From Candidatus Thiodictyon intracellulare (GTDB taxonomy: Bacteria > Pseudomonadota > Gammaproteobacteria > Chromatiales > Chromatiaceae), in assembly GCA_016292295.1 (NCBI GenBank), contig JADNEJ010000497.1, positions 1 to 5,743 on the forward strand: a DNA stretch of 5,743 nucleotides, read 5' to 3'. Under the pieces are notes generated by a model that searched no databases, was not told where the DNA came from, and worked only from the letters and a program-made list of their open reading frames with translations. This document shows positions 1 through 5,474 of this stretch, one piece after another. Within the stretch, counting starts at the first letter, position 1, and the number at the start of each line of letters is the position of its first letter. Position numbers and translations under genes: made by a program.

Positions 1-159
1 CCTGAAACGGATGGCCGTATTACGTCTGCAGTCAGGGGAACACCGCGGAAAACTGGGTTTTTAGCCGACAACCTTCTCTTTTTTGCAACAAAAGCCCACC
101 CAAGGGCCTCAGGCGGTGGCGCCGGTCGCTAAGTCCGACAGGCTGCTAGCGCCCTTGCT

Positions 160-176
160 CCGGTATACTTGCTCGC
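160..176 (+). promoter_or_regulatory. possible -10 element upstream of valS
   Basis: A TATACT hexamer (164-169) lies about 50 bases before the valS start and matches the sigma-70 -10 consensus at five of six positions. No good -35 hexamer is seen 16-18 bases upstream; CCGACA at 135-140 is too far away. The rest of 1-219 holds no convincing gene: frame 1 is open to 132 but its translation resembles nothing I know. The assignment is weak. Confidence 0.3.
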
Positions 177-219
177 TTTCCCGATCCTCCCCCTGACCCC
201 CGCGGACCTCTGTTAAGCC

Positions 220-3090
220 ATGCTGGACAAGAACTACGACCCTCAAACCCTGGAACAGGCCTGGTGCGAGTGCTGGGAGAGCCGCGGCTGGTTCGCCCCT
301 GGCCCGGCCGGGGGCGCCGGCGCCCGGAACGCCGAAATTGGGACCGGCACTGGGACCTATTGCATCATGATCCCGCCGCCCAACGTGACCGGCAGCCTGC
401 ACATGGGCCACGGCTTCAACAATACGGTGATGGACGCACTGATCCGTTACCACCGGATGTGCGGGGAGCGCACCCTGTGGCAACCGGGCACCGACCATGC
501 CGGCATCGCCACCCAGATGGTGGTGGAGCGGCAACTGGAGGCGCAGGGCAAGACGCGCCATGATCTCGGCCGCGACGCCTTTATCAAACGGGTCTGGGAG
601 TGGAAGGAGCAGTTCGGCGTGGCCATCACGGGCCAGTTGCGGCGGCTCGGCTCCTCGCTCGACTGGGGCAATGAGCGCTTCACCATGGACGAGGGGCTCT
701 CGGCGGCCGTGCGCGAGGTCTTCGTGCGCCTGCATCAGGAGGGCCTGATCTACCGACGCAAGCGTCTGGTGAACTGGGACCCGGTGCTGCACACGGCAGT
801 GTCGGACCTAGAGGTCCTGTCCGAGGAGGAGTCCGGTTACCTGTGGGATATGCGCTATCCGTTAACTAACGGGACCGGTTACATGGTGGTCTCCACCACC
901 CGCCCCGAGACCCTGCTCGGCGACTGCGCGGTGGCGGTGAACCCGCAGGACGAGCGTTACCAACACCTGATCGGTGAGTTCGTGGAGCTGCCGCTGACCG
1001 GCCGACGCATCCCCATCATCGCCGACGACTACGCGGACCCGGCCTTCGGCACCGGCTGTGTCAAGATCACCCCGGCCCACGATTTCAACGATTACGCGGT
1101 CTGGAAGCGCCACCGTGACGAGCTCGCCGTCGCCGCCCAGCCCCACGGCGGTCTGATCAACATCTTCACCCCGGACGCGGCAGTGCGCCCCAACCTACCC
1201 GAGGAGGGCGGACTCATCCCCGCCGCCTATGTCGGCCTGGACCGCTTCGAGGCGCGCAAGCGGGTGGTCACCGATCTCCAGGCCCTGGGCCTCCTGGCCC
1301 TGGTGAAGGACCACAAGTTCCAGCAGCCACGCGGCGACCGCTCCGGGGCCCTGATCGAGCCCTATCTGACCGATCAGTGGTATGTGCGCATTGCCTCGCT
1401 CGCCGCACCGGCCATCGCGGCGGTGGAGGACGGACGCATCCGCTTCGTCCCGGACAACTGGAAGAACACATATTTCGAGTGGATGCGCAACATCCAGGAC
1501 TGGTGCATCAGCCGCCAGATCTGGTGGGGACACCGCATCCCCGCCTGGTATGACGCCGAAGGTAACATCTATGTCGGCCGTGACGAGGAGGAGGCCCGCG
1601 CGACCCATAAGCTTCCGCCGGAACTGACTCTGAAGCAGGACCCAGACGTGCTGGACACCTGGTTCAGTTCCGCACTCTGGCCCTTCAGCACCCTGGGCTG
1701 GCCGGACAACACGCAGCGGCTGCGGGACTTCTACCCCACCTCGGTCCTGATCACCGGCTTCGACATTATCTTCTTCTGGGTCGCCAGGATGATCATGATG
1801 GGGCTCAAATTCATGGGGGACGTACCCTTTCGGGATGTCTATATCCATGGCCTGGTGCGCGACGCCCACGGCGACAAGATGTCCAAGTCCAAGGGCAATG
1901 TGCTTGACCCCATCGATCTCATCGACGGCATCGAACTCGAGACCCTGGTCGAGAAGCGCACCCAGGGGATGATGCAGCCGCACCTGCGCGACAAGATCGC
2001 CCGCCAGACCCGTGCCGATTTCCCCGGCGGCATCCCCGGCTTCGGCACCGATGCGCTACGCTTCACCTTCGCGGCACTCGCCACCACCGGCCGGGACGTG
2101 AAGTTCGACATGGGCCACATCGATGGCTACCGCAACTTCTGCAACAAGCTCTGGAATGCGTCGCGCTATGTGCTGATGAACACGGAAGATCAGGATTGCG
2201 GATTGGGGTCAGACCCGCTCGAACTCTCCCCTGCCGATCGCTGGATAGCGGCGCGGCTGGCCGCCACCACCAACACAGTGCGCGAGACCATGGACGGCTA
2301 CCGCTTCGACTTGGCCGCTCAGGCGCTCTACGACTTCACCTGGAACGAGTTCTGCGACTGGTATCTGGAACTGTGCAAGCCGGTCCTGACCGGGACGGAC
2401 GCAAGTGCCGCCGCCCGCCGCGGCACCCGCCGTACCCTGGTCACGACGCTTGAGACCCTGCTGCGCCTCATCCACCCGATCATGCCCTTCATTACGGAAG
2501 AGATCTGGCAGAAGGTGGCACCACTCGCCGGGGTCCAGGGGGAAACCATCATGCTCGCCCCCTACCCTGACGCCCCGGCGGTCGCGGCGGACCCCGCGGG
2601 CGAGCGTGAAGTGACGGCGGAGATCGACTGGGTACGCCAGTTCATCCTCGCGATGCGCCGCATCAAGGGTGAGATGAACATCCCCCCGGGCAAGCCTCTG
2701 CCGGTGCTGATCGCCAATGCATCGCCGCAGGACCGCCGCTGGCTCACCGCTGCCCGCCCCTCTCTCGACTTCCTGGCCCGCACCGAGTCCATCACGGTGC
2801 TCGAGGACGAGTCGCAGGCGCCGGAATCCGCCATCGCCCTGGTCGGCGCGATGAAAATGCTGATCCCCATGGCCGGGCTGATCGACAAAGATGCCGAACT
2901 CAAGCGCCTGGACAAGGAGATCGGGCGCCTTTCAGAGGACGTGGCGCGGACCGAGGCCAAGCTCACCAACCCCGCCTTCGTCGACAAAGCCCCGGCGGCC
3001 GTGGTGCAGAAGGAGCGCGACAAACTCGCCGAGCACGCCACCGCGATCGGTAATCTCAAGACCCAGCGGGGGCGGATTGCGGCAAGCTGA
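220..3090 (+). CDS. valS: valyl-tRNA synthetase (ValRS)
   Basis: Cytoplasmic class I aminoacyl-tRNA synthetase that attaches valine to tRNA-Val using ATP and hydrolyses mischarged threonyl-tRNA. The 956 residues match the E. coli enzyme (951) in length and motif order. The Rossmann domain carries [13 protein letters not shown] with the HIGH motif at residues 61-64. The CP1 editing domain (about 195-390) has [11 protein letters not shown] (225-235) and [11 protein letters not shown] (282-292). [14 protein letters not shown] is at 428-441 and KMSKS at 553-557. The anticodon-binding helical domain follows (about 665-830), then the C-terminal tRNA-binding coiled coil (about 885-950). An in-frame TAA at 214-216 makes the ATG at 220 the first possible start; no clear Shine-Dalgarno sequence precedes it. 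Residues 27-45 form a Gly/Ala/Thr-rich loop slightly longer than in E. coli. All catalytic motifs are intact, so the gene should be functional. Confidence 0.98.
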   Translation: MLDKNYDPQTLEQAWCECWESRGWFAPGPAGGAGARNAEIGTGTGTYCIMIPPPNVTGSLHMGHGFNNTVMDALIRYHRMCGERTLWQPGTDHAGIATQMVVERQLEAQGKTRHDLGRDAFIKRVWEWKEQFGVAITGQLRRLGSSLDWGNERFTMDEGLSAAVREVFVRLHQEGLIYRRKRLVNWDPVLHTAVSDLEVLSEEESGYLWDMRYPLTNGTGYMVVSTTRPETLLGDCAVAVNPQDERYQHLIGEFVELPLTGRRIPIIADDYADPAFGTGCVKITPAHDFNDYAVWKRHRDELAVAAQPHGGLINIFTPDAAVRPNLPEEGGLIPAAYVGLDRFEARKRVVTDLQALGLLALVKDHKFQQPRGDRSGALIEPYLTDQWYVRIASLAAPAIAAVEDGRIRFVPDNWKNTYFEWMRNIQDWCISRQIWWGHRIPAWYDAEGNIYVGRDEEEARATHKLPPELTLKQDPDVLDTWFSSALWPFSTLGWPDNTQRLRDFYPTSVLITGFDIIFFWVARMIMMGLKFMGDVPFRDVYIHGLVRDAHGDKMSKSKGNVLDPIDLIDGIELETLVEKRTQGMMQPHLRDKIARQTRADFPGGIPGFGTDALRFTFAALATTGRDVKFDMGHIDGYRNFCNKLWNASRYVLMNTEDQDCGLGSDPLELSPADRWIAARLAATTNTVRETMDGYRFDLAAQALYDFTWNEFCDWYLELCKPVLTGTDASAAARRGTRRTLVTTLETLLRLIHPIMPFITEEIWQKVAPLAGVQGETIMLAPYPDAPAVAADPAGEREVTAEIDWVRQFILAMRRIKGEMNIPPGKPLPVLIANASPQDRRWLTAARPSLDFLARTESITVLEDESQAPESAIALVGAMKMLIPMAGLIDKDAELKRLDKEIGRLSEDVARTEAKLTNPAFVDKAPAAVVQKERDKLAEHATAIGNLKTQRGRIAAS

Positions 3091-3105
3091 CTTGGCAGAC
3101 TTGAT

Positions 3106-3142
3106 CCGGTGCCCCACCGGGGCTAGCGTTTCGCGGGAAACG
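3106..3142 (+). other. two adjacent hairpins between valS and the next gene
   Basis: CCGGTG/CACCGG (3106-3111 with 3115-3120, 3-nt loop) and CGTTTC/GAAACG (3127-3132 with 3137-3142, 4-nt loop) are perfect stems in the 66-nt gap after valS. Neither is followed by a T run, so they are not classical intrinsic terminators. They could protect the valS mRNA 3' end or mark processing between two co-transcribed genes. An AGGAG Shine-Dalgarno sequence (3146-3150) starts four bases after the second stem. Confidence 0.4.
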
Positions 3143-3156
3143 ACCAGGAGCGACTC

Positions 3157-3645
3157 ATGACCATCATCGCCTTCGATACCTACAAGTTCATCGGCACACT
3201 GAAGGAATTGGGCATCCCGGAGAACCAGGCGGAGGCCATCGCCGACGCCTTTCGTACCGCCCATGTTGAGGCGGAACTGGCCACCAAGTCAGACCTGCAA
3301 GCGCTGGAACTGGCGCTCAAATCGGAGATCCGCGAGCTGGAGTACCGCCTCATCATCAAGCTTGGGGCCATAATGATGGGTGCTGTGGCCGTGGTCGCGG
3401 CCTTGGTCAAGTTGCTGTGGCCAGATGAGTCACGCCTTCGGGTACTAAAAATAATTTATTGCAGCACACGCCAGTCATACGACAGTACCATTTTGTTGTA
3501 TCGTAACAAAATGATTTATAATGAAATGATTTTTGCGCGCCTAGGCGTTGCACCGCGAGTATTCGCCCGCCAAGCCGCGCTAATGCTTGAGCACAGGGGG
3601 CGTATTAGGCACCTGACCGGGGGTGTAAGGGGTTTTGACCCTTAG
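3157..3645 (+). CDS. DUF1640/CCDC90-like coiled-coil membrane protein with an extended C-terminus
   Basis: Small bacterial protein of the DUF1640 (CCDC90-like) type; its molecular role is not known. Residues 1-35 resemble the family start (FDTYKFIGTLKELGIPENQA). Residues 36-66 are a heptad-like charged helix (ATKSDLQALELALKSEIREL), and about 66-87 form one hydrophobic membrane segment ending AALVKLL. Family members normally stop at about this point, roughly 87 residues. Here codon 88 is TGG (3418-3420), one base from TAG or TGA, and the frame runs on for 75 codons into AT-rich sequence with no resemblance to the family. I infer a lost stop codon; the tail is probably not functional. AGGAG at 3146-3150, six bases before the ATG, supports the start. 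It lies 66 bases after valS on the same strand, so co-transcription is possible. Confidence 0.72.
   Translation: MTIIAFDTYKFIGTLKELGIPENQAEAIADAFRTAHVEAELATKSDLQALELALKSEIRELEYRLIIKLGAIMMGAVAVVAALVKLLWPDESRLRVLKIIYCSTRQSYDSTILLYRNKMIYNEMIFARLGVAPRVFARQAALMLEHRGRIRHLTGGVRGFDP
3489..3522. promoter_or_regulatory. 9-bp inverted repeat beside a consensus TATAAT box
   Basis: CATTTTGTT (3489-3497) and AACAAAATG (3505-3513) form a perfect 9-bp inverted repeat around a 7-base centre. A perfect -10 hexamer TATAAT follows at 3517-3522, with TTGTTG at 3493-3498 as a poor -35 at 18 bases. The layout resembles an operator overlapping a promoter, in a locally AT-rich island (about 3445-3535) inside the extended tail of the preceding gene. 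Downstream there is only a 39-codon frame from ATG 3526, in the same phase as that tail, so what it would drive is unclear. The TTGTATC core recurs in the brnT promoter region. Confidence 0.4.
3626..3644 (+). other. stem-loop at the 3' end of the extended DUF1640-like frame
   Basis: TAAGGG (3626-3631) pairs perfectly with CCCTTA (3639-3644) around the loop GTTTTGA, and the stop codon TAG overlaps its right arm. There is no T run after it. It may contribute to transcript ends between the convergent genes together with the hairpin at 3655-3684. Confidence 0.3.
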
Positions 3646-3652
3646 TTCTCCA

Positions 3653-3686
3653 GGAGGTCGGGTTACGCTGCGCTAACCCGACCTAC
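3653..3686. repeat. REP-like palindrome between convergent genes
   Basis: AGGTCGGGTTA (3655-3665) and TAACCCGACCT (3674-3684) form a perfect 11-bp stem with an 8-base loop. Read on the minus strand the unit starts GTAGGTCGGGTTAGCGCAGC, with the GTAG foot typical of REP sequences mobilised by RAYT (TnpA-REP) proteins. Very similar GTAGGTCGGGTTAGCG hairpins are, from memory, scattered in many proteobacterial genomes. It sits tail-to-tail between two convergent genes, the usual REP position, where it may end transcription from both sides. The brnA reading frame enters it and stops at a TAG inside its stem. Confidence 0.7.
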
Positions 3687-4002
3687 CAACTGCGGTGTTA
3701 GCGTCAGTCTTGATCCAGTCCCGCAATGCCGCATCGATGCGCGTCTGCCAGCCGGGGCCGTCGGTCTTGAAGAAGTCCAGCACCTCAGGGGAGAGCCGAA
3801 TGGAGATCGGGACCTTCGTGGATTCGGCTTTGGGACGACCGGGCCGCACGAGCGGACGCAGTTCTGCCAGTTCTTCGTCGGTTAATTCGTAGGTGTCGGG
3901 ATCTGCGGCGATCCCCGCGCAGGTGCGTGCCTCTTCCTCCTCGCTGTTCAAGAGAAAGACGCGGCCGGATTTAGATGTGATCGATATAGGTGCGTTTTTC
4001 AC
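3673..4002 (-). CDS. brnA: BrnA antitoxin (ribbon-helix-helix repressor)
   Basis: Antitoxin of a BrnT/BrnA type II toxin-antitoxin pair. BrnA normally binds and neutralises the BrnT ribonuclease and represses the shared promoter. The 109-residue product carries the family's IAADPDTYELTDEE segment, a basic linker (RPGRPKAESTK), and the C-terminal ribbon-helix-helix region with ISIRLSPEVLDFFK and WQTRIDAALRDWI. I chose GTG 4002: family similarity begins just after it, GGAG lies nine bases upstream (4012-4015 on the plus strand), and it overlaps the end of brnT by 32 bases, as is usual for the pair. An ATG at 4044 would add 14 unlikely residues. The last few residues and the TAG stop are encoded in the REP-like repeat. 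The gene appears intact although its toxin partner is broken. Confidence 0.85.
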   Translation of the reverse strand: MKNAPISITSKSGRVFLLNSEEEEARTCAGIAADPDTYELTDEELAELRPLVRPGRPKAESTKVPISIRLSPEVLDFFKTDGPGWQTRIDAALRDWIKTDANTAVGRSG

Positions 4003-4117
4003 TGTTCGTGGCTCCGCGCAAGCTGCTAATGCGATAGCAATCATTCTCTTCGGTGAACGCCACGCAATAGATCATCTGGCCGATAGGCACGAAGCCGATC
4101 CAACGTTGCTCGCCGTA

Positions 4118-4126
4118 GGCTTCGCG
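4118..4126. repeat. target-site duplication, first copy
   Basis: GGCTTCGCG lies directly outside one end of the 130-bp element and is repeated exactly outside the other end. In brnT it encodes part of the REA codons. It fits a 9-bp staggered cut made on insertion. Confidence 0.85.
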
Positions 4127-4256
4127 GGCCTTGATCATAATTCCGCCCACCTTGTTCAGTCCCGGCGTCGCCGCTCCCTTGCAGAGCATGCCCTTGCGCG
4201 CGCAAACCCACATGGGCCGGCGCCGGCCGGCCTTGGGCGGATTTGTGATCAAGGCC
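4127..4256. mobile_element. 130-bp MITE-like element inserted in brnT
   Basis: The ends are inverted repeats of 22 bp (4127-4148 and 4235-4256) that match at 20 positions; both outer ends read GGCCTTGATCA going inward. The element is flanked by perfect 9-bp direct repeats. It is too short to encode a transposase, so it must have been moved in trans. The interior contains two perfect palindromes, TTGCGCGCGCAA (4194-4205) and GGCCGGCGCCGGCC (4215-4228). I do not recognise the parent insertion sequence family. A 9-bp duplication fits several families and does not decide. Confidence 0.85.
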
Positions 4257-4265
4257 GGCTTCGCG
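4257..4265. repeat. target-site duplication, second copy
   Basis: Exact second copy of GGCTTCGCG at the other border of the element. Removing one copy together with the element restores the brnT frame, which confirms the borders. Confidence 0.85.
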
Positions 4266-4273
4266 CACCTGTG

Positions 4274-4317
4274 CCAGATCCCATTCCAGATCCCATTCCA
4301 GATCCCATTCCAGATCC
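4274..4317. repeat. 12-bp tandem repeat inside brnT (3.7 copies)
   Basis: CCAGATCCCATT occurs three times in a row (4274-4309), followed by eight bases of a fourth copy. On the minus strand it encodes tandem EWDL units in BrnT. Most BrnT proteins have one LEWD-type motif here, so two in-frame duplications of four codons are likely. The copies are identical, which suggests a recent expansion. Confidence 0.9.
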
Positions 4318-4398
4318 GCCGCCAGGGCCAGCGACATCCCGTGGTAGGCGAAGTTCAGACGGTCTTTGGCGGGATCAAAGGCGATGTGCATCGGTTTT

Positions 4399-4427
4399 AT
4401 TGTAGATACAACAATCCAGCCGTGCAA
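4399..4427 (-). promoter_or_regulatory. brnTA promoter with overlapping inverted repeat
   Basis: On the minus strand TTGCAC (plus 4422-4427) and TACAAT (plus 4399-4404) are separated by exactly 17 bases. The -10 matches five of six consensus bases and the -35 three of six. The ATG of brnT at 4391 begins only eight bases past the -10, so transcription would start at or next to the start codon and the message would be leaderless or nearly so; there is no Shine-Dalgarno sequence. An inverted repeat TTGTA-GA-TACAA (plus 4400-4411) overlaps the -10, a position that suits autorepression by BrnA. Confidence 0.55.
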
Positions 4428-4432
4428 GGTTC

Positions 4433-4444
4433 TTGTATCGACAA
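4433..4444. promoter_or_regulatory. second operator-like site upstream of brnT
   Basis: TTGT-ATCG-ACAA is a short inverted repeat next to the -35 of the brnT promoter. It shares TTGTATC with the site over the -10 and with the inverted repeat at 3489-3513. It could bind BrnA, or it could be a phage-type operator for the antisense RNA transcript that runs the other way. The evidence is a short motif only. Confidence 0.3.
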
Positions 4445-4483
4445 AAATAGAGCTTAACGCACGCCCAACGCCGGCGCCAGGCC

Positions 4484-4566
4484 TAAGCTTGCCCTGCCGC
4501 TGGGGTCCAAGCGGTTGGGATTGGTCTCCCGGGCAAGGCGGACGCACCGCCATTGAGCGGTTTTTT
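4484..4566 (+). ncRNA. candidate C4-type antisense RNA upstream of the antirepressor
   Basis: The segment folds into a compact three-way junction. The closing stem is CTTGCCC (4488-4494) with GGGCAAG (4531-4537). The first hairpin is CCGCTGG/CCA-A-GCGG (4497-4503 with 4507-4514, one bulge). The second hairpin is GGGA/TCCC (4517-4520 with 4527-4530). An intrinsic terminator follows at 4546-4566. Bases 4516-4538 are complementary to 4627-4649, between this RNA and the antirepressor gene. In phages P1 and P7 the C4 antisense RNA lies upstream of ant, is made from the same promoter, and blocks antirepressor expression by pairing with the leader. Gene order, size, fold and complementarity all fit. 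I cannot check the Rfam C4 consensus here, and I found no convincing plus-strand promoter upstream. Confidence 0.65.
4546..4566 (+). terminator. intrinsic terminator after the antisense RNA
   Basis: ACCGC (4546-4550) pairs with GCGGT (4557-4561) around the loop CATTGA, followed directly by a T run (4561-4566). It gives the small RNA a natural 3' end and implies that antirepressor expression would need read-through or another promoter. Confidence 0.7.
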
Positions 4567-4596
4567 ATGTCAGAGAAATAGCCTGTTATTGGTGTT

Positions 4597-4654
4597 CTGT
4601 GCGGGGGAGCCTTCGGGCTCGCCGGTCCTTGCCCGGTGGACCAACCCCGCACGG
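4597..4654 (+). promoter_or_regulatory. structured leader, likely target of the antisense RNA
   Basis: A second three-way junction. The closing stem CTGTGCGGGG/CCCCGCACGG (4597-4606 with 4645-4654) has ten pairs, one of them G-U. Hairpin GAGCC-TTCG-GGCTC (4607-4620) has a UUCG tetraloop, and hairpin GGTCC/GGACC (4624-4628 with 4638-4642) has a 9-base loop. The strand 4627-4649 is antisense to 4516-4538 of the upstream RNA: 19 Watson-Crick pairs, two G-U and two mismatches. Pairing would open the second hairpin and part of the closing stem. The antirepressor start lies about 60 bases downstream. Confidence 0.55.
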
Positions 4655-4748
4655 TTCGCCCACCACGATTGGTCTCGTAGTTGGCAGCAACTCCGCAGCA
4701 AGATGATTTGCATGACAACCCCCGCGCCCGTTCCGCCCGTTCCGTCCG

Positions 4749-4788
4749 TTTCCGTGTCGTCCGCTAAATTTCCGTGTCGTCCGCTAAA
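4749..4788. repeat. perfect 20-bp tandem duplication in the antirepressor
   Basis: TTTCCGTGTCGTCCGCTAAA occurs twice back to back. Removing one copy connects MTTPAPVPPVPSVSVSSAK to IQLVPVFVV in one frame. The two copies are identical, so the event is probably recent. A shorter in-frame duplication of CCCGTTCCG (4727-4744) lies just upstream. Confidence 0.95.
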
Positions 4789-4989
4789 ATTCAGCTTGTC
4801 CCTGTGTTCGTCGTCAAGATCGGCAACATCACTGGACAAGTCTGCAAGGCGTCCGACTTGCACGCCTTCTTGGAAGTCCGCCGCGACTTCTCTATGGTTC
4901 GCTGATTGTTTAGATAAATACTGATTATTTTAGAATAAAGATTTTGCGATTTCTCCCCAGAACGGGGAAAATATCAGACGTGGCTGCCC

Positions 4990-5003
4990 GGGCAACGGGC
5001 AAG
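4990..5003. repeat. 7-bp-period tandem duplication in the antirepressor
   Basis: GGGCAAC is followed by GGGCAAG. Collapsing seven bases joins GENIRRGCPG to KDYLLSLDTAKE in frame, matching the family's GRPxKDY region. Confidence 0.75.
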
Positions 5004-5060
5004 GATTACCTCCTGTCCCTCGACACGGCCAAAGAATGATCCATGGTCGAGAACAACCCT

Positions 5061-5082
5061 CGCGGTTGCCCCGCGGTTGCGA
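5061..5082. repeat. 11-bp-period tandem duplication in the antirepressor
   Basis: CGCGGTTGC occurs at 5061-5069 and again at 5072-5080. Collapsing 11 bases joins SMVENNPRGC to EARRYFISMKRQALG in frame, the normal family order. Confidence 0.85.
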
Positions 5083-5125
5083 GGCTCGGCGTTACTTCAT
5101 CTCGATGAAGCGTCAGGCCCTCGGA

Positions 5126-5458
5126 GCCTCGCTCCCACCCCCGCCGACCGCACCGGTCCACGCCCTGATCCTGGACCCGGACCAGGCGTCGTGGTGTCGT
5201 GGTCGGCCTTCCTGGAGGTGTGGCACGCGAGTTGGGGCACCCGGCCGCGCCGGGCCGTGGAACTGGTCGAGGGCGCTGCGGCGCAACCGCGTCTGAGGGC
5301 CGCGCTCGCGGCCCTGGGGTATCCGCCGCGGCGCCGCGCTCCACCTGGCGACCCTGTTGCGCCGCTATACCGGAGAGAGCTTTGGCGCCCTGCGCCTAGA
5401 CTATGTGCCGGGCACCGGCTCTCACGGCGGCAAGTGGTTGGTGCAGGCGGTCAGCGAG
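5126..5458 (+). pseudogene. decayed coding tail with a possible winged-helix domain
   Basis: After the antirepressor domain the same frame stays open through a Pro-rich linker (ASLPPPPTAPVHALILDPDQ). An 8-bp tandem duplication (5188-5203) then breaks it. Collapsing this gives SWSAFLEVWHASWG and AVELVEGAAAQPRLRAALAA. A second shift lies in the GC run 5323-5338, after which LLRRYTGESFGALRL and GGKWLVQAVSE follow (to 5458). This pattern resembles the C-terminal winged-helix region of some phage or plasmid primase/helicase proteins, but the match is by eye and tentative. It may be the end of a different gene fused to the antirepressor by deletion, or a natural extension of it. Not functional as it stands. 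Confidence 0.5.
5188..5203. repeat. perfect 8-bp tandem duplication
   Basis: GTCGTGGT is repeated back to back. Removing one copy joins LILDPDQASW to SAFLEVWHASWG in a single frame. Confidence 0.85.
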
Positions 5459-5474
5459 GCAGCCCGCGGCGGCC

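Larger units (their letters stand above)
3971..4391 (-). pseudogene. brnT: BrnT toxin, interrupted by a 130-bp element
   Basis: BrnT is a RelE-like ribonuclease toxin that halts translation by cutting RNA. The N-terminal part starts at ATG 4391 with MHIAFDPAKD and continues to AQVREA near 4257. The C-terminal part (YGEQRWIGFVPIG, then MIYCVAFTEEND, ending RTYIDHI and TAA at 3971) lies in another frame. The two parts are separated by a 130-bp insertion flanked by 9-bp direct repeats. Removing the element plus one repeat (139 bp) joins VREA to YGEQ in frame and gives 93 residues, normal for BrnT. The upstream part contains three tandem EWDL units, and NFAYHG has Tyr where the family usually has Lys. 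A 55-aa fragment could restart at an ATG inside the element (4138), but it lacks the N-terminal half. The toxin is almost certainly inactive. Confidence 0.85.
4712..5125 (+). pseudogene. AntA/AntB-type phage antirepressor, heavily decayed
   Basis: Antirepressors of this family switch prophages to lytic growth by inactivating the phage repressor. The frame opens at ATG 4712 (or in-frame ATG 4703) with MTTPAPVPPVPSV. Pieces in family order are: QLVPVFVVKIGNITGQVCKA, SDLHAFLEVRRDFS (4852-4893), WFADCLDKY (4895-4921), NKDFAISPQNGEN, KDYLLSLDTAKE (5001-5036), SMVENNPRG, and EARRYFISMKRQALG (5081-5125). They lie in three phases. A 20-bp duplication (4749-4788), a 7-bp-period duplication (4990-5003) and an 11-bp-period duplication (5061-5082) each shift the frame, and collapsing each one rejoins the next piece. 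A further shift falls at 4894. In-frame stops are TGA 4922, TAG 4931 and TGA 5037. The gene cannot make a working antirepressor. Confidence 0.8.

Noticed and set aside
90..109. weak minus-strand terminator (GCCC/GGGC stem followed by TTTT)
   Set aside because: The stem has only four GC pairs plus two weak ones, the T run is short, and no minus-strand gene ends here.
109..792. long minus-strand frame opposite the valS start
   Set aside because: It is an antisense shadow of a GC-rich coding region; other long frames opposite or inside valS are the same.
3127..3142. parS-like palindrome CGTTTCGCGGGAAACG
   Set aside because: It matches the ParB site consensus at 12 of 16 bases, but the outer and central positions differ and there is no parAB or origin context. 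A plain hairpin is the simpler reading.
4599..4652. tRNA gene or attachment-site tRNA fragment
   Set aside because: The cloverleaf-like fold has only two inner arms and lacks T-loop and anticodon features; it fits a three-way-junction leader better.
4519..4676. direct repeat GATTGGTCTC at 4519-4528 and 4667-4676
   Set aside because: A 10-base match is expected by chance several times in a window of this size; no further similarity flanks it, so it is not taken as an attachment site pair.
4041..4718. 225-codon minus-strand frame spanning the brnT N-terminus, the element and the antisense RNA
   Set aside because: Only the part from ATG 4391 to the element border resembles a protein (BrnT). 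The upstream part lies opposite the structured RNA and its target, and the downstream part is element DNA out of frame.
4954..4968. hairpin TCCCC/GGGGA as a terminator
   Set aside because: The stem is short, has no T run on either strand, and lies within the antirepressor coding remnant.
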